Assembly: GCA_944377385.1 (NCBI GenBank)
Contig: CALWET010000110.1
Span: 1-45,233, forward strand
Reading direction: 5' to 3'
DNA from: an uncultured Lachnospiraceae bacterium
GTDB taxonomy: Bacteria; Bacillota; Clostridia; Lachnospirales; Lachnospiraceae
DNA length: 45,233 nt
Below the pieces are notes generated by a model. The model worked only from the letters and a program-made list of their open reading frames with translations, did not search any database and was not told where the DNA came from. The translations under genes were made by a program, and so were the position numbers. The number at the start of each line of letters is the position of its first letter. Within the stretch, counting starts at the first letter, position 1. Shown piece after piece: positions 44,177 through 45,233 of this stretch.

Positions 44177-44987
44177 ATAAATCAAATCGACAAGATGAAG
44201 CTTGGCATCTGGCCCACACCAATTCAGGAACTGCACAGCTTCAACGATCTGCTTGGTGACGGAAAGCGGCTGTTTCTAAAGCGGGATGATCTGTGCGGCA
44301 AAGGCCAAGCTGAAAGCGTACCTTGTCCTGCCGGAAACCACCGGCACGATGCTGCAAAATGCCTGCACCCTATTTGGCGCAAAACTACTTTTTACCGAAA
44401 AGAGCGAAACTGTGCAAAAGTGTATCCGGCAAACGGCAAAAGAGCTTCAGGCCGCAGGACACCGGCCATACATCATTCCACCCGGTGCGTCTGTGGTACA
44501 GGGCGTTCTCGGATATGCCGACGCAATGCTGGAGCTGCATGAACAGATGACAGACATTCCGATCGACCATGTACTTTGCTGCGGGGCTACAGGAAACACC
44601 TATGCAGGCATCGTACTGGGCACAAAGCTATATAGCCCTGGCACAAAAGCAACCACTATCTCTATTGCGCGGCGCTTTACTCATAAGCAAACGCTGTGCC
44701 GGATGGTAAAAGAGACGGAAGAGCTGCTTGGCTGCAATACGGATATTTGCGAAGATGATATACATATCCATTTTTGCAGTGGAAAAGGGGCAAGCGATCC
44801 CATACCAAAAGGCTGGAGCGCGATCAAACATGCGGCGCAGACAGAGGGCATTCTCTTTGACCCAATCTATACAGGGAAAGCCTTTGCCGAATTGCTTGAT
44901 CTGAATGAGCAGGGCTATTTCTCACCGGGACAAAATATTGTTTTTTTCCATACTGGCGGGATGGCTACTTTATTTAACAAATTATAA
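44177..44987 (+). pseudogene. D-cysteine desulfhydrase/ACC-deaminase-family gene, broken by deletion
   Basis: Two reading frames together encode a PLP enzyme of this family. Frame 1 (44177 or 44195 to about 44310) gives MKLGIWPTPIQELHSF to FLKRDDLCGKG. The expected segment with GLGGNKxRK (the PLP lysine) and GGAQSNHA is absent. The other frame resumes as KLKAYLVLPETTGTM and continues intact to the end (CCGATGNTYAG, FFHTGGMATLF). About 40 residues are missing and the frames do not match, so the enzyme cannot work. The junction lies in a repeated-looking TGCGGCAAAGG sequence, consistent with a short-homology deletion. A good ribosome binding site (AGAGG) precedes ATA at 44177, where an ATG would be expected. 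Confidence 0.85.
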
Positions 44988-45015
44988 AATCACTTTCTGA
45001 TTTTCATAAAGATAT

Positions 45016-45059
45016 AACCCACTGTGAGCCTTATATAATTGGCTCTCAGTGGGTTTTTA
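45016..45059 (+). terminator. Terminator after the broken PLP-enzyme gene
   Basis: A 15-bp stem with one mismatch (arms AACCCACTGTGAGCC and GGCTCTCAGTGGGTT, 10-nt AT loop) is followed by TTTTT. This is a strong intrinsic terminator for plus-strand transcription. Confidence 0.9.
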
Positions 45060-45079
45060 CCAACACGTTTTGTCCTATA
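45055..45079. repeat. 25-nt intergenic motif, copy 2
   Basis: It matches 14819-14843 at 21 of 25 positions, all differences being transitions. It begins within the terminator's T-run and contains GTTTTGTCCT. The remainder of the window (45080-45233) is AT-rich and shows no recognisable gene apart from a possible 15-residue minus-strand reading frame end at 45185-45232 (ending LPFIQ-stop). Confidence 0.45.
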
Positions 45080-45233
45080 ATTCTAATGGATATCTTAATA
45101 TCAACGCTGACTGTGATGTTTTCTTTATCTGGTGATATATTATTTTATTGATCCACTATAGATCCATCTATATAATATTCATGGCTACTGAATAAACGGT
45201 AGGCGGTCAGCCCATCTGAGGTATTTCCCTATG

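Noticed and set aside
45185..45232. End of a minus-strand gene running off the window
   Set aside because: Only 15 sense codons are visible (ending LPFIQ-stop). No family could be recognised, so it is mentioned but not called.
1..45233. CRISPR array, tRNA or rRNA genes, insertion sequences
   Set aside because: No regular direct-repeat array, cloverleaf-like gene, rRNA segment or transposase was seen in any part of the window.

Overview
This window looks like a chromosomal piece of a Clostridia-class Firmicute, most likely a Lachnospiraceae relative. Support comes from the rpoB-rpoC-rpsL-rpsG-fusA order, strong GGAGG ribosome binding sites, sigma-A promoters with 17-bp spacers, a CIRCE heat-shock operator, a DUF4250 gene, a yeast-type LeuA and a PPi-type phosphofructokinase. 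No rRNA, tRNA, CRISPR array, transposase or phage gene was seen. These identifications rest on reading motifs and family resemblance; no database search was possible.

Layout. (1) 1-9.0 kb, minus strand: the core information-processing genes rpoB, rpoC, rpsL, rpsG and the first 23 codons of fusA. rpoB has its own promoter and lies next to an unrelated divergent gene, not next to rplJ/rplL. (2) 9.0-16.0 kb: a small membrane-anchored protein of unknown function (+). Then on the minus strand come D-Ala-D-Ala ligase, and an apparent operon of acyl-ACP thioesterase, divergent signal peptidase II, EamA transporter, tgt and yajC. A secreted protein with choline-binding-like repeats follows. (3) 16.1-41.2 kb: a large surface-polysaccharide locus.

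The polysaccharide locus. Nucleotide-sugar genes include rmlA, rmlB and rmlD (dTDP-rhamnose), glf (UDP-galactofuranose), glmM (UDP-GlcNAc precursor) and a DegT-type sugar aminotransferase. There are also two RfbJ-like SDRs, a C-methyltransferase of the TylC3 type and an unusually long thiamine-diphosphate enzyme. The last group resembles a branched-chain deoxysugar module of the YerE/YerF kind. Glycosyltransferases are one GT8, one intact GT2, one degenerate GT2 and one polyprenyl-phosphate type GT2. Two separate AlgI/AlgX-like O-acylation modules (MBOAT plus SGNH-like partner) bracket the branched-sugar genes, one on each strand. leuA and a phosphofructokinase are embedded in the locus. No flippase, polymerase or ABC exporter is present, so the locus probably depends on genes elsewhere.

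(4) 41.2-45.2 kb: an Hsp20 gene under CIRCE control, a MATE transporter, and then a stretch with visibly different codon use. That stretch holds an AlkA-like DNA glycosylase that appears to start at CTG and a D-cysteine desulfhydrase/ACC-deaminase homologue broken by an internal deletion. It ends with a strong terminator and about 170 bases without a recognisable gene.

The most notable items are the candidate branched-sugar module with its enlarged ThDP enzyme, the twin O-acylation modules, the 24-bp tandem repeat across the stop codon of the methyltransferase gene, the CIRCE-hsp20 promoter, the likely CTG start, the microhomology deletion in the pseudogene, and a 25-nt motif shared by two distant intergenic sites.
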